This document shows positions 8,664 to 18,482 of a stretch of 64,000 bases of DNA, one piece after another. Where the stretch lies: assembly GCA_947475685.1 (NCBI GenBank), contig CANJNC010000001.1, positions 1 to 64,000 of the forward strand, read 5' to 3'. The position numbers and the translations under genes are program-made. The stretch is from Comamonadaceae bacterium (lineage in GTDB: Bacteria > Pseudomonadota > Gammaproteobacteria > Burkholderiales > Burkholderiaceae_C). The notes beneath the pieces were generated by a model. That model ran no database searches and was not told the origin of the DNA. It worked only from the letters and a program-made list of their open reading frames with translations. Positions within the stretch are counted from its first letter, which is position 1, and each line of letters starts with the position of its first letter.

Positions 8664-11600
8664 TTAGTCGTAAACGATCTGTATTTGACCTTCATGGACC
8701 TGAGCCATCCAACTGGCCAATGCGGCATCGCTTGGAAAGAACTTTGCTTTGGGCCCTAATTGAACCTCAGCGCTGACCTTCTCCCTGAGTAGACACAATC
8801 GAATCTGTAAGCCCCGAAGCATCTCACCTTGATCAGTCAGCTCAATTTTTGCTGGATGATCTTTTAATATGCGAGCTATTTCTGGCTTAGATCCATTCAC
8901 CGTGAGCTTTAAATATTTTCCAAATCGACACCTCGCAGACGGCAAGTCCCAGATCTGCATCACGTTGAGCCTTAAACCGCCAGAGAACCGATCGGGCTGG
9001 ACTTTACCCAAAATCACTACAATTTCATCGTCACGCAGTAAATTCCTAGCGCTGTTTAACAAACCTTCATCCACTTTGGCCTCAATGAAACCCGATTTGT
9101 CGTCCAACTTGAACAATCCAATACGACCATTTTGAGCATTGATCGTTTTAAAGTCCATGATCACACCAGATAGCACCTGTGGTTCTCGAGAGTCCATCAA
9201 ATCTTCAATTTTGCGTTTGACAAAAAGTCTGACCTCACTCTCTACTGCATCAAATAAATGCCCAGACAAATAAAAGCCAAGTGCAGCCTTTTCCATCATC
9301 AATCGCTCTCTCACATCCCATGGCATTTGATGCACTAAACTGGGCTCTTTGGAGCTCGATCCATGTTCATCAGGCGCATCAAACAGCCCAACTTGATGAA
9401 CATTGGCTTGCTGGGAGGCAGAAAACTGGAAGGCCAAATCAACAGAGGCGCAAAGTGCTGCACGATTTCGGTCAATTGAATCAAATGCTCCAGCCTTGAT
9501 CAACGCATCAAGCGTTCTTTTATTGAACTTTGCCCTATCCACCCGAACACAAAAATCAAATAGACTCTTAAAGGAACCACCCTCATTTCTCGCCAACACA
9601 ATGGCTTCAATGGCTTGTTGTCCAGTACCCTTGATTGCTCCTAAGCCATACCTGATTTCTTTATCTGTAATGGGCAAGAAAACGTGTTCACCGCGGTTGA
9701 CATCTGGCGCTTCAAAAGTGATACCCATTTTTTTGGCATCCTCAAAAAGCAACTTAAGCTTATCTGTGTTGTCCATCTCAACGGACATGTTGGCACAAAA
9801 AAATTCAGCCGTGAAATGAACCTTCAGCCAAGCTGTGTGGTACGCAAGCAAAGAGTAAGCGGCTGCATGCGATTTATTAAAACCATACCCTGCAAACCGT
9901 TCCATCAAGTCAAACACCTCATCGGCCTTGACTTCTGTAATGCCTTTTTTAGATGCCCCTTCTCTAAAAATAACCCTGTGCTCGGCCATTTCTTCCGGCT
10001 TCTTTTTTCCCATGGCCCGACGAAGCAAATCCGCTCCACCTAAAGAATATCCACCCAAGAGCTGAGCGACTTGCATGACCTGCTCTTGATAAACCATAAT
10101 GCCATAGGTCTCGGCCAAAACGGCTTCGGCCAAAGGATGGGGATAAGCCACCTCCTCGCGTCCGTGCTTTCTGGCTACGAAGCTTGGAATCAAGTCCATG
10201 GGGCCTGGCCGGTAAAGAGCATTCAACGCGATCAAGTCTTCAAGACGCGTTGGCTTTGCATCTCTTAGCATGCCTTGCATACCTCGACTTTCAAACTGAA
10301 AAACAGCTTCAGTCTTGCCTTCTTGAAACAAACGATACGTGTCTGTGTCATTGAGAGCAATCATTTCGTAAGAAAAATTACTTTCAGTGGGATGTCGCTT
10401 CACGATCAAGTTTCTAGCTACATTCAAAATCGTAAGCGTGGCCAATCCCAAAAAGTCAAACTTGACCAAGCCCGCAGCCTCGACATCGTCCTTATCAAAT
10501 TGACTAACAGCGGCTACACTGCCTGGCTGTTGATATAAAGGGCAAAAGTCTGTGAGCCTGCCCGGAGCAATCAAAACACCACCTGCATGCATTCCCACGT
10601 TACGCGACAGGCCCTCTAAACGCTGCGCCATGGTCAACAACGTTTTCACATCCTCTTCCCTTTCAAACCGCTCTGCCAATGAAGGCACTTGTTCCATGGC
10701 CTGAGCGATCGTGATATGTTGACCAGGCTTATTTGGAATTGCATTTGAGATACCGTCGCAAAAGCCATAGCTCATGTCCATGACGCGACCAACATCACGT
10801 ATGGCGGCTCTAGCGCCAAGTGTTCCAAAGGTTACAATTTGACTGACTGCATTGACACCGTACTTTTGCTTGACATATTCAATGACCCGATCTCGATTTG
10901 TCTGGCAAAAATCAATATCAAAGTCAGGCATTGACACACGCTCAGGATTCAAGAAACGCTCGAAAAGCAACTTGTACTTCAGTGGATCCAAATCTGTGAT
11001 TTTTAAAGAATACGCCACCAAAGAGCCCGCACCCGAACCTCGACCTGGCCCCACTGGACAGCCATTGGCTTTGGCCCATTGAATAAAATCACTCACAATC
11101 AAAAAGTATCCGGGAAAACCCATCTTTAAAATTGTATTGATTTCAAAATCAAGTCGATCCAAGTACTCTTGTTGATGGGCCTGTAAGCGAGCGGGATCGG
11201 AAAATAACAATGCCAGGCGCTCTTGAAGTCCCTCGTGAGAGGCTTGCCTGAAATAATCCCCAATGGGCATTCTTAAGCCACTGACCATCGGCGTTGGATA
11301 GTCGGGCAACTGAGGTTTTCCCAAGACCAACGTCAAATTGCAACGCTTGGCAATCTCTAATGTATTTGCAATGGCGCTTGGAACATCATGGAATTTGGCC
11401 ACCATATCATCTTGACTTAAAAAATACTGCTGCCGAGTAAATTTCCTGACACGTCTAGGATTGGCCAAAATTTCGCCCTCAGCGATGCATACTCGTGCTT
11501 CGTGGGCATCATAGTCATCCTCTTGAGTAAATTGAACCGGATGAGTCGCAACTACCGGCAGTTTCAATCGCTCAGCCAACTCAACAGCTGAGCTCACATA

Positions 11601-12176
11601 CGCCTCATCATCGACGCGACCAGCCCTTTGAATCTCAATATAAAAGCGATGAGGGAACAATCCAGCCAGTCGCAAAGCCAGTTCAGAAGCCTTGGTTAAA
11701 TCATTTTGAATGATCGCTTGACCCAGTGGTCCCGCTTGAGTGCCAGACAATAAAATAAGTCCTTCAGACAACTCCTTGAGCCAGGCCCATTTGACAAGAG
11801 CTACATCTTTGTGAACGTTTTGGGTCCAAGCCCGTGTGATCAATTCACAAAGGTTTAAATATCCTTGATTGTTTTGTACCAGTAAAATAGCTTTGGATGT
11901 GTGTTGCGCTGAATCAATGCTCGCAGACTCCAAAACCACTTCTGCACCGATGATCGGTTTGACCCCTTTTGCCCTGGCTTCTTTATAAAATTTAATCGCA
12001 CCAAATAAGTTATTTAAATCTGTGACAGCCAAAGCGGGCTGTTGATCTTTTTGCGCAACCGCTACCACCGTCTCAATGCGATTGGTTCCGTCAACGATGG
12101 AGAATTCCGAGTGAAGTCTTAGGTGAACAAACATGAATGGATTGTAGGCAAAAGTGGGCTTTATTTCAGAATCCAT
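8664..12176 (-). CDS. dnaE: DNA polymerase III alpha subunit
   Basis: This is the replicative polymerase catalytic subunit (1170 residues, the usual DnaE1 length). The order is an N-terminal PHP domain opening with FVHLRLHSEFSIVDG, the palm domain with GPGRGSGAGSLVAY and the catalytic aspartates in PDFDIDF (about residue 418), the fingers and beta-clamp binding region with the YQEQVMQ segment, tandem helix-hairpin-helix motifs near KFNKRTLDALIKAGAFD, and a C-terminal OB fold. I kept the ATG at 12176; an ATG 14 codons later gives the more usual start (MFVHLRLHS) and neither has a strong ribosome binding site. It heads the run with pgsA, the transporter and the tartrate dehydrogenase. Confidence 0.96.
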   Translation of the reverse strand: MDSEIKPTFAYNPFMFVHLRLHSEFSIVDGTNRIETVVAVAQKDQQPALAVTDLNNLFGAIKFYKEARAKGVKPIIGAEVVLESASIDSAQHTSKAILLVQNNQGYLNLCELITRAWTQNVHKDVALVKWAWLKELSEGLILLSGTQAGPLGQAIIQNDLTKASELALRLAGLFPHRFYIEIQRAGRVDDEAYVSSAVELAERLKLPVVATHPVQFTQEDDYDAHEARVCIAEGEILANPRRVRKFTRQQYFLSQDDMVAKFHDVPSAIANTLEIAKRCNLTLVLGKPQLPDYPTPMVSGLRMPIGDYFRQASHEGLQERLALLFSDPARLQAHQQEYLDRLDFEINTILKMGFPGYFLIVSDFIQWAKANGCPVGPGRGSGAGSLVAYSLKITDLDPLKYKLLFERFLNPERVSMPDFDIDFCQTNRDRVIEYVKQKYGVNAVSQIVTFGTLGARAAIRDVGRVMDMSYGFCDGISNAIPNKPGQHITIAQAMEQVPSLAERFEREEDVKTLLTMAQRLEGLSRNVGMHAGGVLIAPGRLTDFCPLYQQPGSVAAVSQFDKDDVEAAGLVKFDFLGLATLTILNVARNLIVKRHPTESNFSYEMIALNDTDTYRLFQEGKTEAVFQFESRGMQGMLRDAKPTRLEDLIALNALYRPGPMDLIPSFVARKHGREEVAYPHPLAEAVLAETYGIMVYQEQVMQVAQLLGGYSLGGADLLRRAMGKKKPEEMAEHRVIFREGASKKGITEVKADEVFDLMERFAGYGFNKSHAAAYSLLAYHTAWLKVHFTAEFFCANMSVEMDNTDKLKLLFEDAKKMGITFEAPDVNRGEHVFLPITDKEIRYGLGAIKGTGQQAIEAIVLARNEGGSFKSLFDFCVRVDRAKFNKRTLDALIKAGAFDSIDRNRAALCASVDLAFQFSASQQANVHQVGLFDAPDEHGSSSKEPSLVHQMPWDVRERLMMEKAALGFYLSGHLFDAVESEVRLFVKRKIEDLMDSREPQVLSGVIMDFKTINAQNGRIGLFKLDDKSGFIEAKVDEGLLNSARNLLRDDEIVVILGKVQPDRFSGGLRLNVMQIWDLPSARCRFGKYLKLTVNGSKPEIARILKDHPAKIELTDQGEMLRGLQIRLCLLREKVSAEVQLGPKAKFFPSDAALASWMAQVHEGQIQIVYD

Positions 12177-12361
12177 CAGATTTCAAAAAAATATTTCTGG
12201 CAGCTGTACACCAAAGAGGGCAATAATGAGAAAATTCAGTTTTGAAACCCGTTTTGTCAACTTTAATCCTAAAGGGCGAGCCTACACCCACAATAACCCT
12301 TGGATGTGTCTATAAGGCTTAACTTATATCGACTTTAATTGAAAAAAATCATATTTTCACT

Positions 12362-13099
12362 GTGAATACTGTACTGAACATCTCTTGCTATAAATTCATC
12401 ACTTTGGATGATTTGATTGTCCGTCAATCACAGTACTTGGACAGGGCCAAAGAACTTTCATTAAAGGGAACGATACTTTTATCCGAAGAAGGTATTAACT
12501 TTTTCTTAGCCGGTAAAGCCAAAGGCGTCAACGCCTTTGTTGATTTCCTAAGACTTGACCCCAAACTTGGCGACCTCCAACCCAAGGAAAGTTGGTCTGA
12601 AACTCAGCCTTTCCAAAAAATGCTGGTCAAAATAAAACGCGAAATTATTCGCATGAATCACCCAACGATCAAACCTGAAAACTCAAGAGCACCCAGCGTA
12701 TCAGCACGTCAACTCCAAACTTGGCTTCGAAACGGCAAAGACGATGACGGTCGCGAGGTTGTCACCTTAGACACAAGAAACGACTATGAAGTTTTAGATG
12801 GAAAATTCAAAGGAGCCATTCAATATCAGATTGGGCATTTTGGTCAATTTCCTGAAAAGGTTAAACAAGATATTGAAAGACTTCAAAATAAAACACTTGT
12901 CAGTTACTGCACGGGGGGCATCCGCTGCGAAAAAGCAGCCATTTACCTCAGAGAGCTTGGTCTTGAAAACGTGTATCAACTAGATGGTGGAATACTCAAA
13001 TACTTTGAAGAAGTTGGCTCTGAGCACTTCGAGGGCACATGCTTTGTTTTTGACGATAGACGCGCAGTCACGGCCAATTTGGAACCCGCTGACAAATAA
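12362..13099 (+). CDS. trhO: Oxygen-dependent tRNA U34 hydroxylase, rhodanese type
   Basis: TrhO (YceA) hydroxylates uridine 34 of several tRNAs to 5-hydroxyuridine, a precursor of the cmo5U/mcmo5U wobble modifications. The N-terminal acylphosphatase-like domain (LKGTILLSEEGINFFLAG) is followed by a rhodanese domain with LDTRNDYEV and the active-site loop SYCTGGIRCEKA, where Cys183 is the likely catalytic residue. At 245 residues the protein is shorter than the E. coli enzyme and lacks its cysteine-rich C-terminal extension; it stops soon after FDDR. The start is a GTG at 12362 without an obvious ribosome binding site. It is divergent from dnaE. Confidence 0.88.
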   Translation: MNTVLNISCYKFITLDDLIVRQSQYLDRAKELSLKGTILLSEEGINFFLAGKAKGVNAFVDFLRLDPKLGDLQPKESWSETQPFQKMLVKIKREIIRMNHPTIKPENSRAPSVSARQLQTWLRNGKDDDGREVVTLDTRNDYEVLDGKFKGAIQYQIGHFGQFPEKVKQDIERLQNKTLVSYCTGGIRCEKAAIYLRELGLENVYQLDGGILKYFEEVGSEHFEGTCFVFDDRRAVTANLEPADK

Positions 13100-13161
13100 G
13101 CCACCGCTTCATGGCTTTAAAGAAGACCAAGCTTTTAAAATTTTAGCCTTTTTATCTTTGA

Positions 13162-13695
13162 TTAAGCTTTTAGCTTTTGTGCAATGAGCGCGACTCGCTG
13201 TCCGTAAGCTTTGGCCGTATCCAAGTCTGACTGAGGAATTGCAGCTGCACTATCTGTAGCACCTACTTGAGCCATCACACCAGAGTGCGAGCCCAAGCGA
13301 TTGATGTTGCCGTCGTTCAAGGAGGATTGGCCGACCCAAATCATGCCATTTTGCATCGACAAGGTGATGAAATACTGAAGAGTTGAAAACTTATCTCCGC
13401 TTAAATTGGCCGATATCGTGAAGCCACCGGAGACTTTATCTACCCACGCCCTGCTGTACCATTTGCTCGAAGTCGCATCTGCGAATTTTTTGAATTGCCA
13501 AGAAACCATGCCCATATAAGTGGGCGATCCAAAAATAATTGCGTCCGCGGCATCCAGCAAAGCCCAATCGGCTTCACTGACGTTGCCATCGGCGTCAATG
13601 ACCACCAATTTTGCATTCGCGCCTGCTGCGACTGACTGGGCAACACGTTCTGTGTGACCGTATCCAGAATGATAAACAACTACTGCCTTAGACAT
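13162..13695 (-). CDS. Flavodoxin-like NAD(P)H:quinone/FMN reductase family protein
   Basis: The 177-residue protein has the flavodoxin fold. The phosphate-binding loop VVYHSGYGHTERVA occupies residues 5-18, and the loop FGSPTYMGMVSWQFKKF (about 55-71) lines the FMN isoalloxazine. The pattern fits the WrbA-like family of NAD(P)H-dependent FMN reductases and quinone reductases rather than an electron-carrier flavodoxin. The substrate is not known. It is convergent with trhO and downstream of the pirin gene on the same strand, 156 bases away, which fits a small redox or stress unit but does not prove one. Confidence 0.8.
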   Translation of the reverse strand: MSKAVVVYHSGYGHTERVAQSVAAGANAKLVVIDADGNVSEADWALLDAADAIIFGSPTYMGMVSWQFKKFADATSSKWYSRAWVDKVSGGFTISANLSGDKFSTLQYFITLSMQNGMIWVGQSSLNDGNINRLGSHSGVMAQVGATDSAAAIPQSDLDTAKAYGQRVALIAQKLKA

Positions 13696-13851
13696 TTAAA
13701 CTCCTCTTTAAAAATTAACTAACAAAATTTTTGGGGTGACGTTTTATAGCGATTGATCGCTTTGCCCGTTCTACAACCACCACCGCCAAATATTGACAAC
13801 ATCAGCAAGTCAACCGTGGCACTTTGATTCTCGATATTTTTTAAAATCTCC

Positions 13852-14553
13852 CTACTCACTCAAATCAAACACCAAAACTTCTGCATCCAATCCCCCTTCT
13901 AAAACCAAGCTTGACTCGTTCTTGATCATCAACGCATCGCCAGACAGCAAGGTCTGTTGATTCACGCTCAATTGCCCCTTGATCAAATGCACATAGCAAA
14001 GACGATTGCTTTTCAAGTCCAATTTGTAATGTTCCTTATCGTCAAAAAGTCCGGCATACATAGACGCATCTGCATGTATCTTGACGCCTTGATCACTTGG
14101 TTGATTAGACGCCAGCAAAGCCAATTGCCCACGCTTTGAAACCTGAGAGACGGTTTTTTGTTCGTAACCAGGCTCAATGTTGAACTCATTGGGTTGAATC
14201 CAAATTTGAAAAAAATGTGTGGTTTGTGATGGGGCATGATTGAATTCACTGTGCATCACGCCTGAACCAGCGCTCATTCTCTGTATGTCGCCTGGTGGAA
14301 TGGACACCACATTGCCCATGTTGTCTTTGTGAGCCAACTCGCCAGTCAATACATAACTGATGATCTCCATGTCCCGGTGTCCATGATTACCAAACCCAGT
14401 GCCAGGCTCTATGCGATCTTCATTGATCACACGCAAATTGCCCCAATTCATGTGATTGACATCGTAATAACCGGCAAAGGAGAAACTGTGAAAGGACTTC
14501 AACCATCCGTGATCGGCAAAACCTCTATCTGAGGACTTTCTAATTTTGAGCAT
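13852..14553 (-). CDS. Pirin-family cupin protein
   Basis: This bicupin protein of 233 residues is close to E. coli YhhW, a pirin-like quercetinase. The metal ligands fall at the same positions as in YhhW: His57 and His59 in NHGHRD, His101 and Glu103 in GVMHSEFNH. The second cupin domain (about 150-230) keeps the fold but not the ligands. Enzymatic quercetinase activity has been shown for YhhW; the physiological role is unknown. The gene is divergent from a LysR regulator, with 103 bases between them carrying two palindromes, so it is the likely target of that regulator. Confidence 0.88.
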   Translation of the reverse strand: MLKIRKSSDRGFADHGWLKSFHSFSFAGYYDVNHMNWGNLRVINEDRIEPGTGFGNHGHRDMEIISYVLTGELAHKDNMGNVVSIPPGDIQRMSAGSGVMHSEFNHAPSQTTHFFQIWIQPNEFNIEPGYEQKTVSQVSKRGQLALLASNQPSDQGVKIHADASMYAGLFDDKEHYKLDLKSNRLCYVHLIKGQLSVNQQTLLSGDALMIKNESSLVLEGGLDAEVLVFDLSE

Positions 14554-14618
14554 TTCAAAACTCCCGTTTCAGCTTAATTATTTGATTTAATGACTGTAAA
14601 GTCGTTAATAGGAGATGA

Positions 14619-14661
14619 CATCAAGTAAATTTGATGGCATCATTCAAATTTTTTGAATGAT
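14619..14661. promoter_or_regulatory. Paired palindromes in the pirin/LysR divergent promoter
   Basis: CATCAA (14619-14624) and TTGATG (14631-14636) form an inverted repeat with a 6-base spacer, similar in style to LysR sites. Next to it, ATCATTCAAA (14639-14648), TTT and TTTGAATGAT (14652-14661) form a perfect 10-bp palindrome that overlaps the annotated LysR start codon at 14657. These sites could be the activation and autorepression sites of the LysR protein. That is inference from position and symmetry. Confidence 0.5.
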
Positions 14662-15655
14662 TCGTCCTATTATGAACAGCAATGCTAGAAATGTATTGAC
14701 CCCTGATTCCATGTCCATGCTCAAAGTGATTGCACAAAACGGCAGCTTTGCAGGTGCAGCCAGGGCATTGAATTTGGTTCCCAGCTCACTGACCTATAGG
14801 GTGAGACAAATTGAAGACGCACTAGATGTGCTCTTATTTGATCGCAAATCTAGACAAGCCAAGCTCACCTCTGCAGGACAGTACCTCTTGAACGAAGGGG
14901 AGCGCATATTGGTTGAAATCGATGCCATCTCAAATAGAGTTAAAAGAATCGCAACAGGCTGGGAAAACGAGTTCAGCATTGCATTGGACTCATTGATCGA
15001 TAGGAAAACGGTGATGGAGCTTTGTCAGTCCTTTTTTGCCTTGTCCCCTCCAACCAAGCTCAGGCTGATCGATGAGACCCTGACAGGAACACTTCAGGCT
15101 TTGACACAGGGGCATGCAGATTTGGCTTTGGGCATCTCATGGGACGTTGGCAATGTGGCCGGCATCGAACACGCGCCCCTTGGAGAGGTAAGATTCTTGT
15201 TTTGTGTTCATCCTAAGCATCCATTGGCTCGCTTGAAAAATCCTTTAACCGATGCCCAAATCCAAAAATACCGCGCAGTTGCTGTGGCAGATTCAACTCA
15301 AATGGGACAAGGCATGACAATTGGCCTACTTGCGGGTCAAGACGTATTTACTGTTCCCTCAATGGAGGCTAAGCTACAAGCTCAGCTATTGGGCTTGGGC
15401 GTGGGGTTTTTACCTGAGCCACTCGTTGCCCCATACATCAACCGAGGAGAATTCGTGAGCTGTGAACTCCAAAGATCAAGACGACCATCAAAGGTTGACT
15501 ATGCTTGGCGAAAAGAGGAATCTGCCAATCAGCAACTCCAATGTGGCCGAGCCCTAGGTTGGTGGCTTGATCAGTTGACCAATGAAAAAACCCGACAATC
15601 CTTGCTTATTCATCCCAATCACTCGATCCAATCATTGAACATAAAGGCCCCATAA
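14657..15655 (+). CDS. LysR-family transcriptional regulator
   Basis: The 332-residue protein has an N-terminal winged helix-turn-helix (about residues 17-75; MLKVIAQNGSFAGAARALN, then SSLTYRVRQIEDAL) and a periplasmic-binding-like effector domain (about 100-300) with the usual GHADLALG motif. The target and the inducer are not known. Position suggests it controls the divergent pirin gene and itself. The ATG at 14657 is the first start; it lies inside a palindrome, and the ATG at 14672 would also be compatible with the family. The downstream flavoprotein gene starts 2 bases after its stop and is likely cotranscribed. Confidence 0.88.
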   Translation: MIRPIMNSNARNVLTPDSMSMLKVIAQNGSFAGAARALNLVPSSLTYRVRQIEDALDVLLFDRKSRQAKLTSAGQYLLNEGERILVEIDAISNRVKRIATGWENEFSIALDSLIDRKTVMELCQSFFALSPPTKLRLIDETLTGTLQALTQGHADLALGISWDVGNVAGIEHAPLGEVRFLFCVHPKHPLARLKNPLTDAQIQKYRAVAVADSTQMGQGMTIGLLAGQDVFTVPSMEAKLQAQLLGLGVGFLPEPLVAPYINRGEFVSCELQRSRRPSKVDYAWRKEESANQQLQCGRALGWWLDQLTNEKTRQSLLIHPNHSIQSLNIKAP

Positions 15656-15657
15656 AA

Positions 15658-16704
15658 ATGAAAAACATCGCAATCATTGGAGCAGGTATGGCCGGCATTA
15701 CAGCGGCGAGAACTTTGCTCAAAGCTGGGCACAAGGTCACTGTATTTGAAAAAAGTTTATCTTCTGGTGGTCGAATGGCTACCCGAGCAACCTTGCTTGG
15801 AAATTTTGATCATGGGACTCAATACTTCACTGTAAGAGACGCACGCTTTGCATTAGCGCTCAACACCGTGCCTGGAACTCAGGAATTGATTAAGCCCTGG
15901 AGCGTCACCTCAGTTCGTGTGCTTGATGCCCACGGAAGCGTGCTGGAAGCAGCTCGCCCCCCAAAGGAGCCGCACTTTGTTGCAAAGCCAGGCATGGATG
16001 CTTTGGTCGAGCACTGGAGCAAACCCATTCCCGCCCATCACTTCTTAAAAGACACTCAGGTCAATACCATTCAAGTCGATCCGAAAGATCAAAAGAAATG
16101 GCTGCTTAAGACCTCATCTAAAAATGGAAAATTGAACAACCACGCAGGTTTTGACCACGTAATTTTGGCCATCCCAGCACCACAAGTCGTTGAACTCTTG
16201 ATGCAGTCAACACCGAAAATTCAAGAAACCGGGTTCATTAAAGCTTTAAAACAAGTTGAGATCGGACCTTGTTGGACTTTGATGATTGCGTTTCCTCAAG
16301 CAAGCCAACCAGGACTTGCACACCTCGGGCCCCAATGGAACGCGGCCAAAAGCACTCACCACCGAATCGCTTGGCTAAGCCGAGAGTCGTCCAAACCCGC
16401 AAGAGGATCCATTGAGCGCTGGACCATTCAAGCCAATACCAAATGGTCAAGCGAGCACTTGCACGATGACCCTAGTCGCATCACAGGCAAATTGTTAAAA
16501 GGGTTTTCTGAATTAACCGGCATATACGCCGAGCCAGGGCGCAACGAATTGCATCGCTGGCTGTATGCCCAAACAATCAAACCCCTTGGTCAACCCTTTT
16601 TATGGGATGCGCAATTGGGAGTCGGCACTTGCGGAGACTGGCATATTGGGCACCGTGTAGAGGACGCCTTTGTAAGTGGTCTTTCACTGGCGCTGGCCAT
16701 CTAG
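15658..16704 (+). CDS. Renalase-like FAD-dependent oxidoreductase
   Basis: The 348-residue protein starts with a classic Rossmann FAD-binding motif (IAIIGAGMAGITAARTL, residues 4-20), then VTVFEKSLSSGGRMATR and FDHGTQYFTVRD. Those segments are shared with the renalase family of flavin amine oxidase-like enzymes, which in bacteria oxidise isomeric dihydro-nicotinamide species. The C-terminal GVGTCGDWHIGHRVEDAFVSG is the usual second FAD contact. The precise substrate cannot be told from sequence. It follows the LysR gene by 2 bases. Confidence 0.8.
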   Translation: MKNIAIIGAGMAGITAARTLLKAGHKVTVFEKSLSSGGRMATRATLLGNFDHGTQYFTVRDARFALALNTVPGTQELIKPWSVTSVRVLDAHGSVLEAARPPKEPHFVAKPGMDALVEHWSKPIPAHHFLKDTQVNTIQVDPKDQKKWLLKTSSKNGKLNNHAGFDHVILAIPAPQVVELLMQSTPKIQETGFIKALKQVEIGPCWTLMIAFPQASQPGLAHLGPQWNAAKSTHHRIAWLSRESSKPARGSIERWTIQANTKWSSEHLHDDPSRITGKLLKGFSELTGIYAEPGRNELHRWLYAQTIKPLGQPFLWDAQLGVGTCGDWHIGHRVEDAFVSGLSLALAI

Positions 16705-16767
16705 ATTTTCCCAACAGCAAGAATATGATTGCCTAGGCGTCAATTTTGCACTTGAGCGTTTGGACCC

Positions 16768-17679
16768 TTGAGCTACATTGGCAGATTTGCACCCTCTCCA
16801 ACTGGCCCATTGCACATGGGCTCTTTGGTCTCGGCCCTGGCCAGTTGGTTAGATGCAAAAGCTAATCAAGGCCTATGGTTGATCCGCATAGAAGATATTG
16901 ACCGCGAGCGCTGTCAATGTCATTTCAGTCAATTGATCATTGAGCAATTGATGCGTTGCGGTTTAACCAGTGATCTGGAAATCGTATATCAATCTCAAAG
17001 ACTACAAATTTATGAAAGCTACACCAAACAAATAGCTGATCAAAATTTACTCTATCAATGCTTGTGTTCCAGAGCAAATATATTAAGTGCTTTGCGCCAC
17101 AGCAACAATGACCCACAAGTTAAGTCTTTGGTGTATCCCGGCACATGTAGAGACAATTCGTTACACTTGCCGCCAACCAATCAACCATTTTCACTTCGCG
17201 TCAAAACAATGGATTGTTGTGAGAATTGGGAAGATAGAAAAATAGGCAGACAGCTTCAAAATGTTTTCTCAGAGGTTGGTGACTTTGTCATCAAACGCTC
17301 TGATGGTCCATACAGTTACCAACTTTGCGTGGTCGTGGATGATATTGAGCAATCTGTGACCCATGTTGTGAGAGGTGAAGACTTGGCGGATAATACCCCT
17401 AGACAAAACTACCTCTACAAACTCTTTCATCACGCCCCGCCGGCTTACTTACATGTGCCTTTGGTAAAAAACAAACAAGGTGAAAAACTCTCCAAGCAGA
17501 CTTTTGCCCCCGAGATTGATTTAGAGTCATCACAAAGCATTTTAACGAGCATGAAAACAGCTGCACATTTTTTAGAGCTTAGGAGCCCTCTCAAACCAAA
17601 CGCCCCATTGAGTGCTCACTTACATGATTGGACTGATCAATGGTCACTGAAATATCCACTTGTACCGTCCAATCCTTGA
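16768..17679 (+). CDS. gluQ: Glutamyl-Q tRNA(Asp) synthetase
   Basis: GluQRS attaches glutamate to the queuosine at position 34 of tRNA-Asp and lacks the anticodon-binding domain of GluRS, in line with the 303-residue length. The start is a TTG at 16768. The N-terminus shows [15 protein letters not shown] (the HIGH motif as HMGS), the zinc site CLCSR and YPGTC, and a KMSKS-like loop GEKLSKQ at about 245. The pathway link is that QueG, encoded at 41.4 kb, makes the queuosine this enzyme acts on. The gene ends 8 bases before the preferred trmB start. Confidence 0.9.
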   Translation: MSYIGRFAPSPTGPLHMGSLVSALASWLDAKANQGLWLIRIEDIDRERCQCHFSQLIIEQLMRCGLTSDLEIVYQSQRLQIYESYTKQIADQNLLYQCLCSRANILSALRHSNNDPQVKSLVYPGTCRDNSLHLPPTNQPFSLRVKTMDCCENWEDRKIGRQLQNVFSEVGDFVIKRSDGPYSYQLCVVVDDIEQSVTHVVRGEDLADNTPRQNYLYKLFHHAPPAYLHVPLVKNKQGEKLSKQTFAPEIDLESSQSILTSMKTAAHFLELRSPLKPNAPLSAHLHDWTDQWSLKYPLVPSNP

Positions 17680-17687
17680 TCTGCCTC

Positions 17688-18482
17688 ATGACACAAAAAA
17701 ATCTATCACAAGAAAACAAGACGTCTCTTGTCAAACACCCTAAAAGAATCAAGTCTTTTGTGATGCGAGCGGGACGAACCACTTCTGGACAATCGAAAGC
17801 CATTGAAGAACTGGGGCCCCAATTTCTGATTCCATTCAACGATCAGGGTTCTCATTCGGTTTCATGGTTTGGTGAAAATCAAGTCCATCAACCCCTGATT
17901 TTCGAAATTGGTTTTGGAATGGGTGATGCCACTGCAAAAATAGCTCAATTCATGCCAGATCACAATTTTCTGGGGTGTGAAGTCCATCAACCTGGTGTTG
18001 GTGCTTTGCTTATGAAAATTCAAGCACTGGCTTTGCAAAACCTTCGCATCGTCTCTCATGATGCAGTGGAAGTTCTTGAAAAAATGATCCCTGCGCAGTC
18101 ATTGGATGGAGCGCATATTTTCTTTCCCGACCCTTGGCATAAAACGAGGCATCATAAAAGGCGATTGATACAAACTTCGTTCTTGGAGTTACTGATGAGC
18201 CGTTTAAAGCCCAACGGATACATTCACTGTGCAACCGACTGGGAAAATTATGCACAGCATATGCTAGAGGTATTGAATGCCACGCCCGGACTAGAAAACC
18301 AAGGACTTTTGGACAGCGGTTATGCCATTAGACCTGCCTACCGCCCTGTTACAAAATTTGAAAACCGAGGTGTAAAACTTGGACACGGCGTATGGGATAT
18401 TGTCTTTCGCATGAAGCCCCCCGTCACAAACGCAATTGATCTTGAAGCTTTAAACAATGCTCTTGATCCATGGGCCAAATGA
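17688..18482 (+). CDS. trmB: tRNA (guanine-N7-)-methyltransferase
   Basis: TrmB methylates G46 of tRNA variable loops using S-adenosylmethionine. The open frame begins at 17640, but the ATG at 17688 starts cleanly after the gluQ stop and gives 264 residues. Key segments are the SAM-binding [10 protein letters not shown], the [10 protein letters not shown] strand, the catalytic loop [15 protein letters not shown] with the conserved DPWxKxRHxKRR, and the tRNA contact TDWENYA. The C-terminal 33 bases overlap the 3' end of alaS on the other strand, so both genes share sequence at their ends. Confidence 0.93.
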   Translation: MTQKNLSQENKTSLVKHPKRIKSFVMRAGRTTSGQSKAIEELGPQFLIPFNDQGSHSVSWFGENQVHQPLIFEIGFGMGDATAKIAQFMPDHNFLGCEVHQPGVGALLMKIQALALQNLRIVSHDAVEVLEKMIPAQSLDGAHIFFPDPWHKTRHHKRRLIQTSFLELLMSRLKPNGYIHCATDWENYAQHMLEVLNATPGLENQGLLDSGYAIRPAYRPVTKFENRGVKLGHGVWDIVFRMKPPVTNAIDLEALNNALDPWAK

